From positions 1,178,001 through 1,242,000 of the forward strand of contig JAYJMM010000092.1 of NCBI GenBank assembly GCA_037349105.1: a stretch of DNA of 64,000 bases, in the 5' to 3' direction. Below are positions 54,499 through 64,000 of this stretch, in pieces. The notes beneath the pieces are model-generated. The model was not told the DNA's origin. It saw only the letters and a list, made by a program, of their open reading frames with translations, and did not search any database. The position numbers were made by a program, and so were the translations under genes. Each line of letters starts with the position of its first letter. Position 1 is the first letter of the stretch. Origin of the DNA: Limnomonas spitsbergensis (lineage: Eukaryota; Chlorophyta; Chlorophyceae; Chlamydomonadales).

Positions 54499-57400
54499 AT
54501 GGTGTCTGTTTCTCGATACGACTCTGCAACAGTTGGCAGCATATGGCATCCTTTTGCCGCTGCTGCTGTTGCAACGTCTTCCTGCAGTGATTTCAGTGGC
54601 AGCATCTCTCGCTCTCTAGCAAACCAGCTGAGCGGTTGCGTATTACTTGACGATATGGAAGGCACAGCCCCAGTGCAGCGAGAGGCTTCCAACCCCTTGA
54701 TCTCTAGAGCTGGACCCTCAAAGCTGCCCAAGGCGCATGCGCGCCTAATGGTGGAGATAAACAGCCAGCCCAGTCAAGAGTTTCCCCAGTAAGTTTCATT
54801 AGTATGCCCGTCCCAAGCATATAAAATTCGTAAAACATGTGGTGTCTCGGAAGTCGCCTAGAACATGTGCCCAATGTATCGACCGACCAACTTCCGACCC
54901 TATAACCGACTGAATGCACGCCCTGTCTCTGCCTCCTCTGCTCTCCTTGCAGCTCCCAAGATATGGCCACACCCAACGAGCAGTTCCCAATCGAATCTGT
55001 GTCCAACATGGACTCTATCAACCACTCACCACCCCCCTCGCCCATGCGCCATCCAACCAAGCGCCACCGCCTCGTCCATGCAGCAGGTACTATCTTCAGT
55101 ATGACAGCAAGGTGCTTGAAATCAGGCATTTGGTCCTCTCTACGAGCTTTCTCCACCGATGTCTGCTGTGGCTGCTTCAGCGCTAGGGTTGCTGATTCTG
55201 GGTTTCTGACCCCCCTCTGCAGATGCCGACTCAGACTGCACCAGCCAAGAGGGCCTTAGCCAAAGTCTCAGCCAGAGCGACAACAGTTTCCGCGAGGAAG
55301 GCACCAATGGTCAGTGCTATTTTTGATTGTGATGTGACATGAACATGGGGTGATGAACAAAATGGCGACGAACTAAGGCTTCATGCTATGACCAGGAAAA
55401 TTTGACTACAGTACCCACATGTCGTGTCCTCCAGCTGTCAGTTCCTGCTGTCCCTTTCATGTGGCCTCTACATTGGTGCACGTCCGGGTGCAAATAGCTA
55501 CCCCATTTGAAATCCAGTGCCAGCATTTCTGACATTATGGCACCCCAATACCCTGTCTGTGCAGGGCTAGATAGGGGGCCGAGGACCAGTCGCCCACCCA
55601 TTCCTAAGAGCAAGCGGAAGAGCGAACCGCCCAGATCCACCCGCAAGCATCCCCCTTCATCGTCTGCCGGAAGCAAGCTCCAAAAGCACCCAGCCTCGCT
55701 GATCACGCACTTTGCCGTGCCGACGCTGCCGCGAGCATCAGCACTACAGGCCAGCTCTCATTGGCAGGACCCGCACCCCAGGCTGTAGTGAGTGTCGGGT
55801 TGAGGTGAAGCTGAGGGGGCGCCTCAAGCTGCAGGAGACCAGAGACTTGTTGATCAGCTGTCTGTTGTAGGCTGAGGGCCTGGCATGGGCCTTTTTTGGG
55901 TCACCTCGAGGTTCCGTGGGAGTTGGCGAGCCACAGCGATGTCCACATGTAGCTGCGTGCGTGGGCTTACTTTTCCTTCTGCTGCCTGGCCTGTAGCCGC
56001 GAGTACTCGGTGGAAAGGGAGGTGGGTCATGGCACCTATGGTGTCGTGTTCCGTGCGGTGCACAAGCAGTGCGGCAAGGCCTACGCCATCAAGAAGAGCA
56101 AGAAGCCCGCTCACTCTGCTGCGGAAATAGCGACGTGGATGGAGGTGAGGGCTGCGATGTGCTAAGGTTGATGGGTGGAGAGATTATTAAATAAAATGCC
56201 CTGGGGCGCGGGCTTTAGAAAGATATTTGTTTGGCCGTCGCACTGGGTAGGCTGTCAAGCAAGTCGAATTTAGCCAAGCCTCCCGCTTCTTCCTTGATGG
56301 CCCGCTTCTTCCTTGATGGCTGGTATGCTAAGGCAGAGTGCCTAGGCTGATGAGTGGGGAGACCTGGTGTGTATTCCTTCTCAGTCCCTAGTATCGGTAG
56401 GGACCTGAACGAACTTCACCTGCAACCTTCAGTCAGCTCCATATGGCCCCCAGCACGGCATGCTCTCTTTATGCTCCCCTCACCCAGCTCCTATCTAACA
56501 ACGTCCCCCTTTCTGCAGGAGGTACGTGTGCTGGCCCTAGTTGAGGGGCACCCCCACGTCATCAAGTACTATGACAGCTGGGCAGAGCCGGGCACGGCTG
56601 GTGGGGAACACCAGCACATCAAGCTGGAGCTGTGCGGGGAGAGCCTGAGGGTCAATGTCAAAAGCAAGCGAGCGCTGAACACACATGAGCTTTGGGACGT
56701 CATGCGGCAGGTGTGTCTGTGCATACATAGGGCAACATGGGAAACCCGGCATGGGAGAGAGGATATAGAGATGTGACAGGATCACGGGTCATTTGACTTA
56801 TGAGGGCTCTGATATTCTACTTTCACGAATTCAGACACGCCAACCTCTGTGAGGGTTCCAGAGTTCCACCCCAAGTAAACCCACAACCCGTCGCCTTCCT
56901 TTGATTTGTTTTCTTCTACACCTTCACCCCTCGCTGCAATATATTTTTCACATGCATGATGTATCCTCCACCTCCACCCCTTGATGCAGATGGCCAGTGC
57001 GCTGCAGCATGTTCACGGGCTGGGCCTGGCGCACCTGGACGTGAAGCCCGACAACATATACCGCTCGCTAGCCGAACCGGACCAATTGAAGCTCGGTGAC
57101 TTTGGCCTGGCCACCAACAAGGACGGGTCCAAGGGTGTCAGTGAGGGCGATGCCAGGTGAGGGGGCAGTGGGGCTGAGGGGGGCACAGTCAAGGCAGATG
57201 GATATGAGACAATTGGGTTTCAGTCGAAGGGTTGAAGTCGCTAGCAAGATATGAAGTGCGCAAAACAGGTTGTCTCAGAATGTTATGGTAAGGTATCAAG
57301 ATAATACTCGCCAGCAGTGCAGGCAGCGTTTCCTGAGCTGCTCTGATGGGATTACTTCTGGCTAGGGTCCTGGCCAGCAGCGCAGGCAAGGGTGCCCTGA

Positions 57401-58099
57401 GCTGCTCTGATGAGACTGAATCCTGGGGTTCTGATGCAGGTACTTGGCGCCGGAGCTGCTAAAGGGCGGTCTGCAGTTGGACAAGGCTGACATGTTTGCG
57501 CTGGGAGCCACGGTGTACGAGCTCGCGACTGCCAGCACGCTCCCGGCAGAGGGCGAGAGATGGGTTGCGCTTCGTGAGGGGCGGCTGATGATGCTGCCGG
57601 CAGTTTCGCAGCAGCTGCAGTCTCTCATCAAGGTAAAAAATAACTGAACATCCAAACTGCCGGGCTGTTCTACTTGAATGAAACACTTGCCATAAAGCGC
57701 TTACTGCAGAGGCTACCACTAAATCATCTGCCTCTCAAATAGATAGATCCATTGACTAATAGATTTATGGGCCATGGCCCTGGTGGGCACCTGGGGTGAT
57801 GGGGGCCATATTCCTCCGTGCTGTTTCGTATGCACTTTTTACAAACACAAGCTAATCCTTGTCTCATTCGGTCAAGAGAGCTAGCTGCTTATTCTTGCCT
57901 GTACTGTTTTTGTATGCAAATGTTGCGCACAAACTCTCCTTTTCCCTCCTTATGTCTGCAGAAGCTCCTGTCGTCCGATCCAAGCGTGAGGCCTGATGCT
58001 GCAGCTGTAGTGGCCATCTGCAACAAGGCTATGGCGCCTAAGGAGCGCCTCCCCGCCTCACGCTTTGGCTCGCAGCCTTCCAGCCAAGTCTCCATTTGA
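54499..58099 (+). CDS. WEE1: WEE1 mitotic-inhibitor kinase, complete, nine exons, 523 aa
   Basis: WEE1 phosphorylates the ATP-site Tyr of cyclin-dependent kinase and delays mitosis. Exons: 54499-54788, 54953-55086, 55223-55309, 55565-55787, 55997-56144, 56519-56710, 56990-57156, 57440-57632, 57962-58099. All are GT-AG, phases join, total 1,572 nt. The N-terminal ~240 residues are Ser/Pro-rich and probably disordered, with a basic KSKRKSEPPRS patch. The kinase domain starts at LYREYSVEREVGHGTYGVVF (Gly loop 255-262), Lys 277 in AYAIKK, catalytic HLDVKPDN (Asp 375), DFG 395-397, EGDARYLAPELL, and ends DPSVRP. HLDVKPDNIY, KLGDFG, EGDARY and the LDKADMFALGATVYEL block are typical of plant/algal WEE1. 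The start is the first ATG in exon 1, in good context GCCATGG. Length matches plant WEE1. Confidence 0.95.
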
Positions 58100-59400
58100 G
58101 GGGCACCCATTCATGGCGGAGCGCGCTGTTCGCGATCCTGTGACCAGCTAGCCCCCAGATATGAAGTGTGTGAACTTTTCAGTCCAGCTAAGCATCATTT
58201 GATGCATTGGACAGGTGCAAACTGGCGCGGACAGATGAGCAACAAACAGTAAGAGTGACCTTGTGTGATGCTGTCAGCACGTACCGTTCAAGGCTGCTCC
58301 TCTGTGTTTGTTGCGCCAGCTTGGCCCAATTTGGCAGGCCAATACACGCAAGCTGTACTGCCAGGCTGGTGGAGGACCCGGGCTGCACTGCCTCTTCCTG
58401 GCACTTAAAAGATAGAGTGAGAGAGGAATTCGGAATGATCCAGCTGGTCCGTACGTGACCGCATGCATGTCAATGCATGCTGAATGGCGCATCTGGCTGG
58501 TGTTATGGGAGCCATCGCTCCATTTGAAACAACATGCTTGTACTAGTGCAGCGGGCGAGGGACGTAACGGCGCCCCGTGACAACTGCAGCCATCCCACCA
58601 AAACAGAGGCATCCTTATGTGCTGACATGTCGCCTTTTGCGTCGTGTCTTCTTATGTGTTTGCTCCTCGCTGCTAATTCTGACAAGGGTATCCTACCCTC
58701 AACTGTCTTTTCCCGTTCTGCTCCCGCTGTTGCAAGCCCCCTGCACCACAGTGCCAAATAGTGTTTTTCTAAGCTTTCCCTCTTTCTTTCGGCTTTTGGT
58801 TTTCAAGGGCTGTGCAAGCGCTTCCTTAGGTAAACAAAGAGGAGCACGGCACTTCTGAAGTGCTGCCTTCACTGCAGGTGCTGTTGACATGTTGTACAAT
58901 GACTTGAATTGGTGCTCATGTGGGGCTCCCGTGTATTACTTGGGGGATCTTGCTTTTGCCTGCCATGGGGTGGTATTATGGGTGTTGCTGATGTCCTCTT
59001 TTTGTTGAGCAATCCTCAGGGCTGGAGGCCACGATTGTATGCTCTTAATTTCAGGGTTTGACTCATGGTTGGCGGCCTGTTTGACCCCCTTTTTTGTGGT
59101 TCGGTTGGCTGCTGCTGGTGGCCGTGCTGAGTCGTGCTTGGGCAAATGCATACCGTACGGGAAAGCTTACATTTGCGATGCATACCCTCGCAAACAAACC
59201 TCGAACGCTTTGATTTCGTTCAGGGTGTGATTAGTGCTGAAACATGCTAAGCAGGCAGAACAAATAATAATGATGAGGATGACGGCAATCGGCGTGTAAT
59301 AAGTGTCATAGGGTTGCCTCTGACGTCCAGTGTGTGTGTGTTTTAGACTGTTACTAACCCACCTTTGGCGGGCTGCCGAAGGCCCGATCTGGGCCTGACC
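58100..59400. other. WEE1 3' flank
   Basis: No further coding exon supported. A TGTAA, the usual green-algal polyadenylation signal, appears near 59297, which would imply a long 3' UTR of about 1.2 kb. Nothing else stands out. Confidence 0.4.
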
Positions 59401-59589
59401 TCGACCCACCTACAGTTACAGGCCTGAGAGCTCCCCTTAACCCCAAGCCTCCATACGCCCCCCAATCCCCCATTTGTTCATGTGCTCCCCTAAACCCTAC
59501 GTGTCCATACGCTCCCCTTAACCCTAAATATCAGCTTGATCCCCTAAACCCCAAGCCGCCATATGCCCCCCAAGTATCCATATGTGAAG

Positions 59590-59712
59590 TGAAGTTTTTA
59601 CAGTCCAACGGGGCATCACATTTGATGCATGGGACTTGTGCCCGTAAACCGGTACAGGCACTAAATATGCTAGGACAGCGAGCGAAAACCAGTGACCCCC
59701 TGGGCAAGCAAC
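59590..59712 (+). repeat. Coding-like dispersed repeat, copy 2
   Basis: The plus strand reads KFLQSNGASHLMHGTCARK and continues PVQALNMLGQRAKTSDPLG. It is homologous to the inverted copy at 43155-43296. Differences are scattered and both remain open over about 38 codons. Family not recognised. Confidence 0.5.
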
Positions 59713-60189
59713 CAACACACAACCACTGAGCAGTAGCGTGGGAATGAACCCCATAGTGCAGAAGATTAGCCCCAGCCATAGAACATGACGTGGGTGCAAA
59801 AGAGTTCGGTTGGACGCCTCCTAGGAAAATTAAGAAGGAAAGAAGAAGATGTAAGTGACATTGTTTAAGTCTGTGTAAAAACTGTGTGATGCGTGAGCGA
59901 CACTTCAATGAGATTAAGTTTTTTTTAATTGTGAAATGGGTGAGGCATTATGTGATGCGTAACTTAAGTGAGTAAAGTGTTTTAAAAGTATGAACTGTGT
60001 TGTATAATCATTGAGATGAGTACTGGGTGTGAAACTTCTGTAAGTGAGCGCTTTATTTCAATGTTGCATGAGTAATCTAGAAACAATGATACAAACATAT
60101 GGAGACCAGAGAAAGGAATTGTGATAATCAAGGGGACAGTCTTCCCTATCAAGAACTGTTAGTCAAATCTCCCGCAAATCTCCCCCTTA

Positions 60190-60424
60190 ACCTGACAGAT
60201 GAGATCAAAACTCATGCGGCCACCTCCACCCCATCGACAAAGAGCCGAGCACGTGTGAAAAACGCCCTGGACTTCATCTCCTTAGCCAACTGGAACTTGG
60301 GCCAGAGCTCATGCCGTGCCGACAGCTCTGCAGGGGACATATCATCCCAGATGGTGACACCCTTGCCTGCCAACTGAATCCTCAAGTACACTATGCTCTC
60401 GGCCTCGTTGCGATTGTCCAACAT
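60190..60424 (-). pseudogene. LINE-like protein fragment
   Basis: A 70-codon minus-strand stretch reads RIQLAGKGVTIWDDMSPAEL, then a FQLAKEMKSRAFFTRARLFVDG region. This arrangement (a short beta-strand/charged region ending FxxxRLFVDG) resembles the segment that precedes the endonuclease in LINE-type ORFs of green algae and plants. No endonuclease or reverse transcriptase follows; minisatellite flanks it on both sides. A solitary remnant. Confidence 0.5.
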
Positions 60425-61399
60425 ATATGCTCCCCTAACCCCTAAATATCACCCTGCTCCCCCTAACCCCAAGCCTCCATATGCCCCCCAAGTATCCATA
60501 TGGTCCCTGAACCCCTAAATATCACCCTGCTCCCCCTAACCCCAAGCCTCCATATGCCCCCCAAGTATCCATATGCTCCCCGAACCCCTAAATATCATCC
60601 TGCTCCCCCTAACCTCAAGCCTCCATATGCCCCCCAAGTATCCATATGCTCCCCTAACCCCTAAATATCACCCTGCTCCCCCTAACCCCAAGCCTCCATA
60701 TGCCCCCCAAGTATCCATATGCTCCCCTAACCCCTAAATATCATCCTGCTCCCCCTAACCTCAAGCCTCCATATGCTCTTCACAGGCCCCAACCCCCAAG
60801 TATCCACATGCTCACCTGAAACCTAAGTCTCCATACCCTCCCTTTAACCCTAAATATCAGCTTGCTCCCATTTACCCCAAGCCTCCATAAGCTCCCACCT
60901 CCCAAGTAGCCATATGCTCCCGTGAACCCTAAATATCAACCTGCTCCCCTCAACACCAAGCCTACATGTCATTTCCAAACCCTCAAGTATCCATACGCTC
61001 CCGTGAACCCGAAGCCTCCATACGCGCCCCTTCACCCAAAACATGAGCTGGCCTTCCTTTACCCCAAGCCTTAGTCCACATGCTCCCTAAAACCTTAAGT
61101 ATATGTCAAAGGGCTTGCCCTTGCACCCGCCTCCCGAGTTTCCCGTTGCATGTTGCATCGTATCCTTGTTACTGAGAGGTTTGGCTCTGGGTGAGCACCT
61201 CGCCTAGCAGGGTGAAACGGCATGCTTCATTTCAGCAGGAGGAGCACGAAAACAGGGAATGTGCCAATGAGGGGAAAATTGCTTTGTCCATTCATTGCAA
61301 GTGCTCCGTTGTTTTCAACTTGGCTTGCTGTGCTCTTATACAACGTGAAGAACGTAAGGCAGGCAGAGGTGCTGAAAATCTCACAAGCGTCTCCTCTTG

Positions 61400-61515
61400 C
61401 GTTTTCTGCTTTCCTGCCCCCCTCCTAATTTCCCTCTTACTTTGTTCTTACAACGGTGCAGTTAGTTAGGCATCCGCAGCTTTTGAGCAAGGCCAAGGCC
61501 CCAGGGGTGTGACGC
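61400..61515 (+). repeat. Dispersed repeat, copy L
   Basis: Pyrimidine tract (CCTCCTAATTTCCCTCTTAC), then GTTAGTTAGGCATCCGCAGC, a TTTTGAGCAAGGCC block and CCAGGGGTGTGACGCAGG. Clearly the same family but diverged. A short inverted fragment lies at about 61676-61700. Confidence 0.6.
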
Positions 61516-61929
61516 AGGGTTACCCAGTACAGCAGTATTGGCGAAAATCCCGTCCCGTCCCGTACCATTTGACCGTATTCCGTATTCCGTATTTCCGTAC
61601 CGGGTTACCCTGGCGTGACGACATTGACAAGCCTACTCCTAGCTGCATTTGCTGCACCTCTCCCGAAGCTGAGCATGCCAATGACATAACACCTCTCCAG
61701 GAAAAGGCAGCCTGAAGTAAACCTTGCACCTTGTCACGGTATATTACGGTATACGTGCCAGAACCGTTTAGGCCGCAGTTTGCGACCGCGGAGGCTTCGC
61801 AGCTTCCCTGCGGATCCTCCTTATTTGAATAGGAACCTAGAAACCCGCTTACGCCAGGGGTTTAGCTGTCCCGTACTCTGAATTGGGCCTGCCGGGTCCC
61901 TGTATCCCGGCAATTGCCTAAAGTAGTTA

Positions 61930-62383
61930 CTTCGTCCCTTTCAAAAGGACAGACCTCTTATGTAACAAGCTCCGGCCGGCATCCAATGCATGAGGCCTGA
62001 GGTGTTCATAACGTCAGTACCTATATCAAGTCAAGACTAGCTCAACCTCCGCTGAGACAGCAGAAGAACAAGACCTCAGTTGAGGAACGAGACCCCTGCA
62101 GAACAGTAGTTCGCAGTCTACGATCCCGTACCCCTCACCGCGTGTGACGCGGTAAGTGCACCTGATATTGCCCAGCTGGATCGCGACCATACAGCCAGAA
62201 AGCCGGTGCCTCCCAAAGATATTGCCTGACATTCAAATACAAGTTTAGAAGCTTAACTCGTTGAGCACCCGCAGCCAGTGAGTAGTCACGAAGTCTGCCC
62301 GTAGGCGCCCATCACTGTCGTGAGGGAGAAGTCCGCTACGGACCTGAAGCGCACATCTCGTGTCCTTTTGAAAGGGACGAAGT
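61930..62383. repeat. Perfect 23-bp inverted repeat in the retroelement leader
   Basis: 61930-61952 (ACTTCGTCCC...) and 62361-62383 (...GGGACGAAGT) are exact reverse complements, separated by 408 nt. The matching place in copy 1 (about 35330-35350 and 35670-35695) keeps a weaker, changed version. In RNA it would close a large structured domain. Confidence 0.8.
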
Positions 62384-63042
62384 GGATCTAGCCTGATCAG
62401 CCTGATTCGCCAGTTCCTGCTGAAGGTGTTTGTGCTTCAAAAATTTGAATTCTGCTTGTCAGCAATTGACCTTGGAAAGGTGCTTGAACTGCAATTTGGC
62501 TGAGGTAATCTCCAGAGAGAGATTGCCAAGTAAAACCCTGTGAATCACTGCGTGTGGCAGCTCAGTGCCAGGCCCAGAGAGGCTTGAAGATTTGGCTGTG
62601 GACTTATACACCCAGCAAATACTGCCTGTGTGATTGAAGATTAAGATCAGGTGGATCCAATCTGTCATCATGGACAGAAGTGAACTTGTGGATTGAATAT
62701 CCAAGTTTGAATTTTTTTTGGTGGACCAGAGCATCCCCGCAGGACCACGAAGCTGAGCGGACACCACGCAAGAGGCTACATCCACGCAGGGCGTGTGACA
62801 TCTAGAGCTGCCCAGCCAGAAAGGCGACGGAGGATTCCGCCAGATTCTGATTATTAGCAAGAAAAAGCAGGAAGGCAGAGCCCTGTCCTGTTTTTTTGCT
62901 GTACCTGTCGGCTTGACCTGACTGGCAAGCCCTCACCAGGCCGCAGCAGGTGCAAGAGGCAGAAGCCTGAGCGTTAGCAGATCCTGTTCTGGTGTTGCCA
63001 GCACATTGCAGGATAGTGTGGATCGTATAATTGCCTGTAGGA

Positions 63043-64000
63043 ATGGCAGAGTGTAACCTGCATCCTGATAGGCACCAGCACCCCGACGCCCAGCGCCGCA
63101 GCGGGCGAGTGTGGGGGCTGGAGCCAGGTGCAGACCTGATAGAGGTGGCTGATTCACTGATTGCAGAGGAAACCCTGCGGATGGCGGAGAAACTGGCAGG
63201 GCCAGTGGATCCGGCTGCAGGGGCCTGCAAGGTGTCAGGACCTGACCACTTCCTGCCCAGAGCGGCAGGAATGCTGGCCGATGGCGCTGTGTGTGTGCCT
63301 AGGACAGGCATTGGGCGAGGAGGCCCACTGCCCGCTGATTCCAGGAGCAGCCTGGAATTTGAGCAGGGTCCGACGCAGGCGGGAACCCCAGATCTGATCT
63401 TGGATCAGGAGGCTGAGGTGTCCCAGAGCAGCGGCATACGGCGTGACAGCGATCCAGATACCGCTCCGCAACAGATCCCGTCCAGGGTGACGAGGGTTGC
63501 GCAGCGGGAACTGGTGGAGCTCTGTCAGCCGGAACACAAGGCAGAGATCGCCGCAGCCCCAGGGGGGCTAGCAGGCAGATTTCAGCCAGGTGGAGAGGAA
63601 ATGGAGAGCAGGCGAGTGCCTGCAGTGGTCAAGCGCGAGGGGGCAGTTGCCCAGCCAGCGGTGACCAGGCAGGTCTTGCAGGCCAGTGCAGAGCCACTGG
63701 CAGCACTTAAAAAATCAGCGGTGCCGGTGGGAAAGCCTTGGGCTGACCTGATATCCGAGGAGGAACTTTCAGACCCAGTTCAGGAGGAAAGGGGGCAGCG
63801 ACCCAAGACAGGACTGGACTCAGAGCAGCAGATGGCGCTTGAGGGAGAAGCGATGCGTATTTCCGGCGGGCTAGCAGGGATCGAGCAGGATCCCGCAGCT
63901 TTGGGATGCAAGGTGCCCAGTGCAGATCAAGCTTGGCCCAAGAGCGTTGGGCAGCCTGGTGGCACTGTGGGCGCTGAAGTGTCGCACAAAGGGATCGGCC
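63043..64000 (+). CDS. Retroelement ORF1/gag-like protein, 5' part, open at the right edge
   Basis: ATG at 63043 opens 319 codons without a stop up to the window end. The protein is rich in Ala, Gln, Glu, Gly and Pro, with basic and acidic patches and no zinc knuckle in the part seen. Residues near 63720-63775 (VPVGKPWADLISEEELSDP) match the decayed copy at 37910. The domain content past the edge is unknown. It could also be a cellular low-complexity gene, but similarity to copy 1 in both leader and ORF favours a mobile element. Confidence 0.6.
   Translation, partial: MAECNLHPDRHQHPDAQRRSGRVWGLEPGADLIEVADSLIAEETLRMAEKLAGPVDPAAGACKVSGPDHFLPRAAGMLADGAVCVPRTGIGRGGPLPADSRSSLEFEQGPTQAGTPDLILDQEAEVSQSSGIRRDSDPDTAPQQIPSRVTRVAQRELVELCQPEHKAEIAAAPGGLAGRFQPGGEEMESRRVPAVVKREGAVAQPAVTRQVLQASAEPLAALKKSAVPVGKPWADLISEEELSDPVQEERGQRPKTGLDSEQQMALEGEAMRISGGLAGIEQDPAALGCKVPSADQAWPKSVGQPGGTVGAEVSHKGIG

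Larger units (their letters stand above)
59400..61140. repeat. Minisatellite field of CCCCTAAACCC/CATATGC units
   Basis: Degenerate repeats of about 74 bp, best ordered at 60430-60780. They contain CTAAATATCACCCTGCTCCC, CCCCAAGCCTCCATATGCCC and CCCAAGTATCCATATGCTCC. The same phrases appear in worn form on both sides of a coding-like insert at 60190-60424. Telomere-like CCCTAAA is part of the unit. Confidence 0.85.
61736..64000 (+). mobile_element. Retroelement copy 2, 5' part, runs off the right edge
   Basis: Begins with the GTATACGTGCCAGAACCGT block shared with copy 1 at 35105. A ~1.3-kb leader follows, with a short GC hairpin (TGCCGGG...CCCGGCA near 61895) and a perfect 23-bp inverted repeat (61930-61952 with 62361-62383). 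From 63043 an uninterrupted ORF runs to the edge. It is better preserved than copy 1. Whether it is an LTR or a non-LTR element cannot be told without the polymerase region. Confidence 0.65.

Overview
This is nuclear DNA from a flagellated green alga. Four things point there: an axonemal dynein heavy chain with about 45 GT-AG introns, a plant/algal-type WEE1 kinase, degenerate TTTAGGG/CCCTAAA telomere-like motifs throughout the introns, and a dense load of minisatellites and retroelement remnants. A chlorophyte, probably Chlamydomonadales, fits best. The species cannot be named from the sequence. No bacterial-style operons, CRISPR arrays or rRNA genes were seen.

Layout. (1) Positions 1-33146, minus strand: the N-terminal ~2,169 residues of a single-headed inner-arm dynein heavy chain (DNAH3/7/12 type). 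I rebuilt it as 46 exons whose phases all join. They encode the tail, the linker, AAA1, AAA2 and the start of AAA3. The 3' part lies beyond the left edge. (2) 33147-44300: intergenic. It holds a TATA-like site, a 374-bp foldback palindrome, a decayed retroelement, an 892-bp hAT-like element with 8-bp target duplications, and a cluster of a dispersed repeat that carries a nested 150-bp relative of the hAT element. (3) 44323-50220, minus: the 3' part of an unrecognised Pro/Gln/Ala-rich protein gene (seven exons seen). (4) 50221-53876: repeat-rich spacer. (5) 53877-54155, minus: the 5' part of the Sm-G (snRNP G) gene, 343 bp from and divergent to (6) 54499-58099, plus: a complete nine-exon WEE1 kinase gene of 523 aa. 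(7) 58100-61735: minisatellites, a LINE-like coding remnant and another dispersed-repeat copy. (8) 61736-64000: the 5' end of a second, better preserved retroelement whose ORF is still open at the right edge.

The most unusual signal is how the intron minisatellites relate to exons. Over and over, the unit repeated inside an intron is a copy of the adjacent exon edge together with its splice donor or acceptor. Copies run from near-perfect to badly decayed. This is seen at well over a dozen introns of the dynein gene and again in the Pro/Gln-rich gene, so it looks like a genome-level process in this organism.

The genes do not form a pathway. Dynein is a ciliary motor, Sm-G a spliceosome core protein, WEE1 a cell-cycle kinase. 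The Sm-G and WEE1 genes share a short divergent upstream region.
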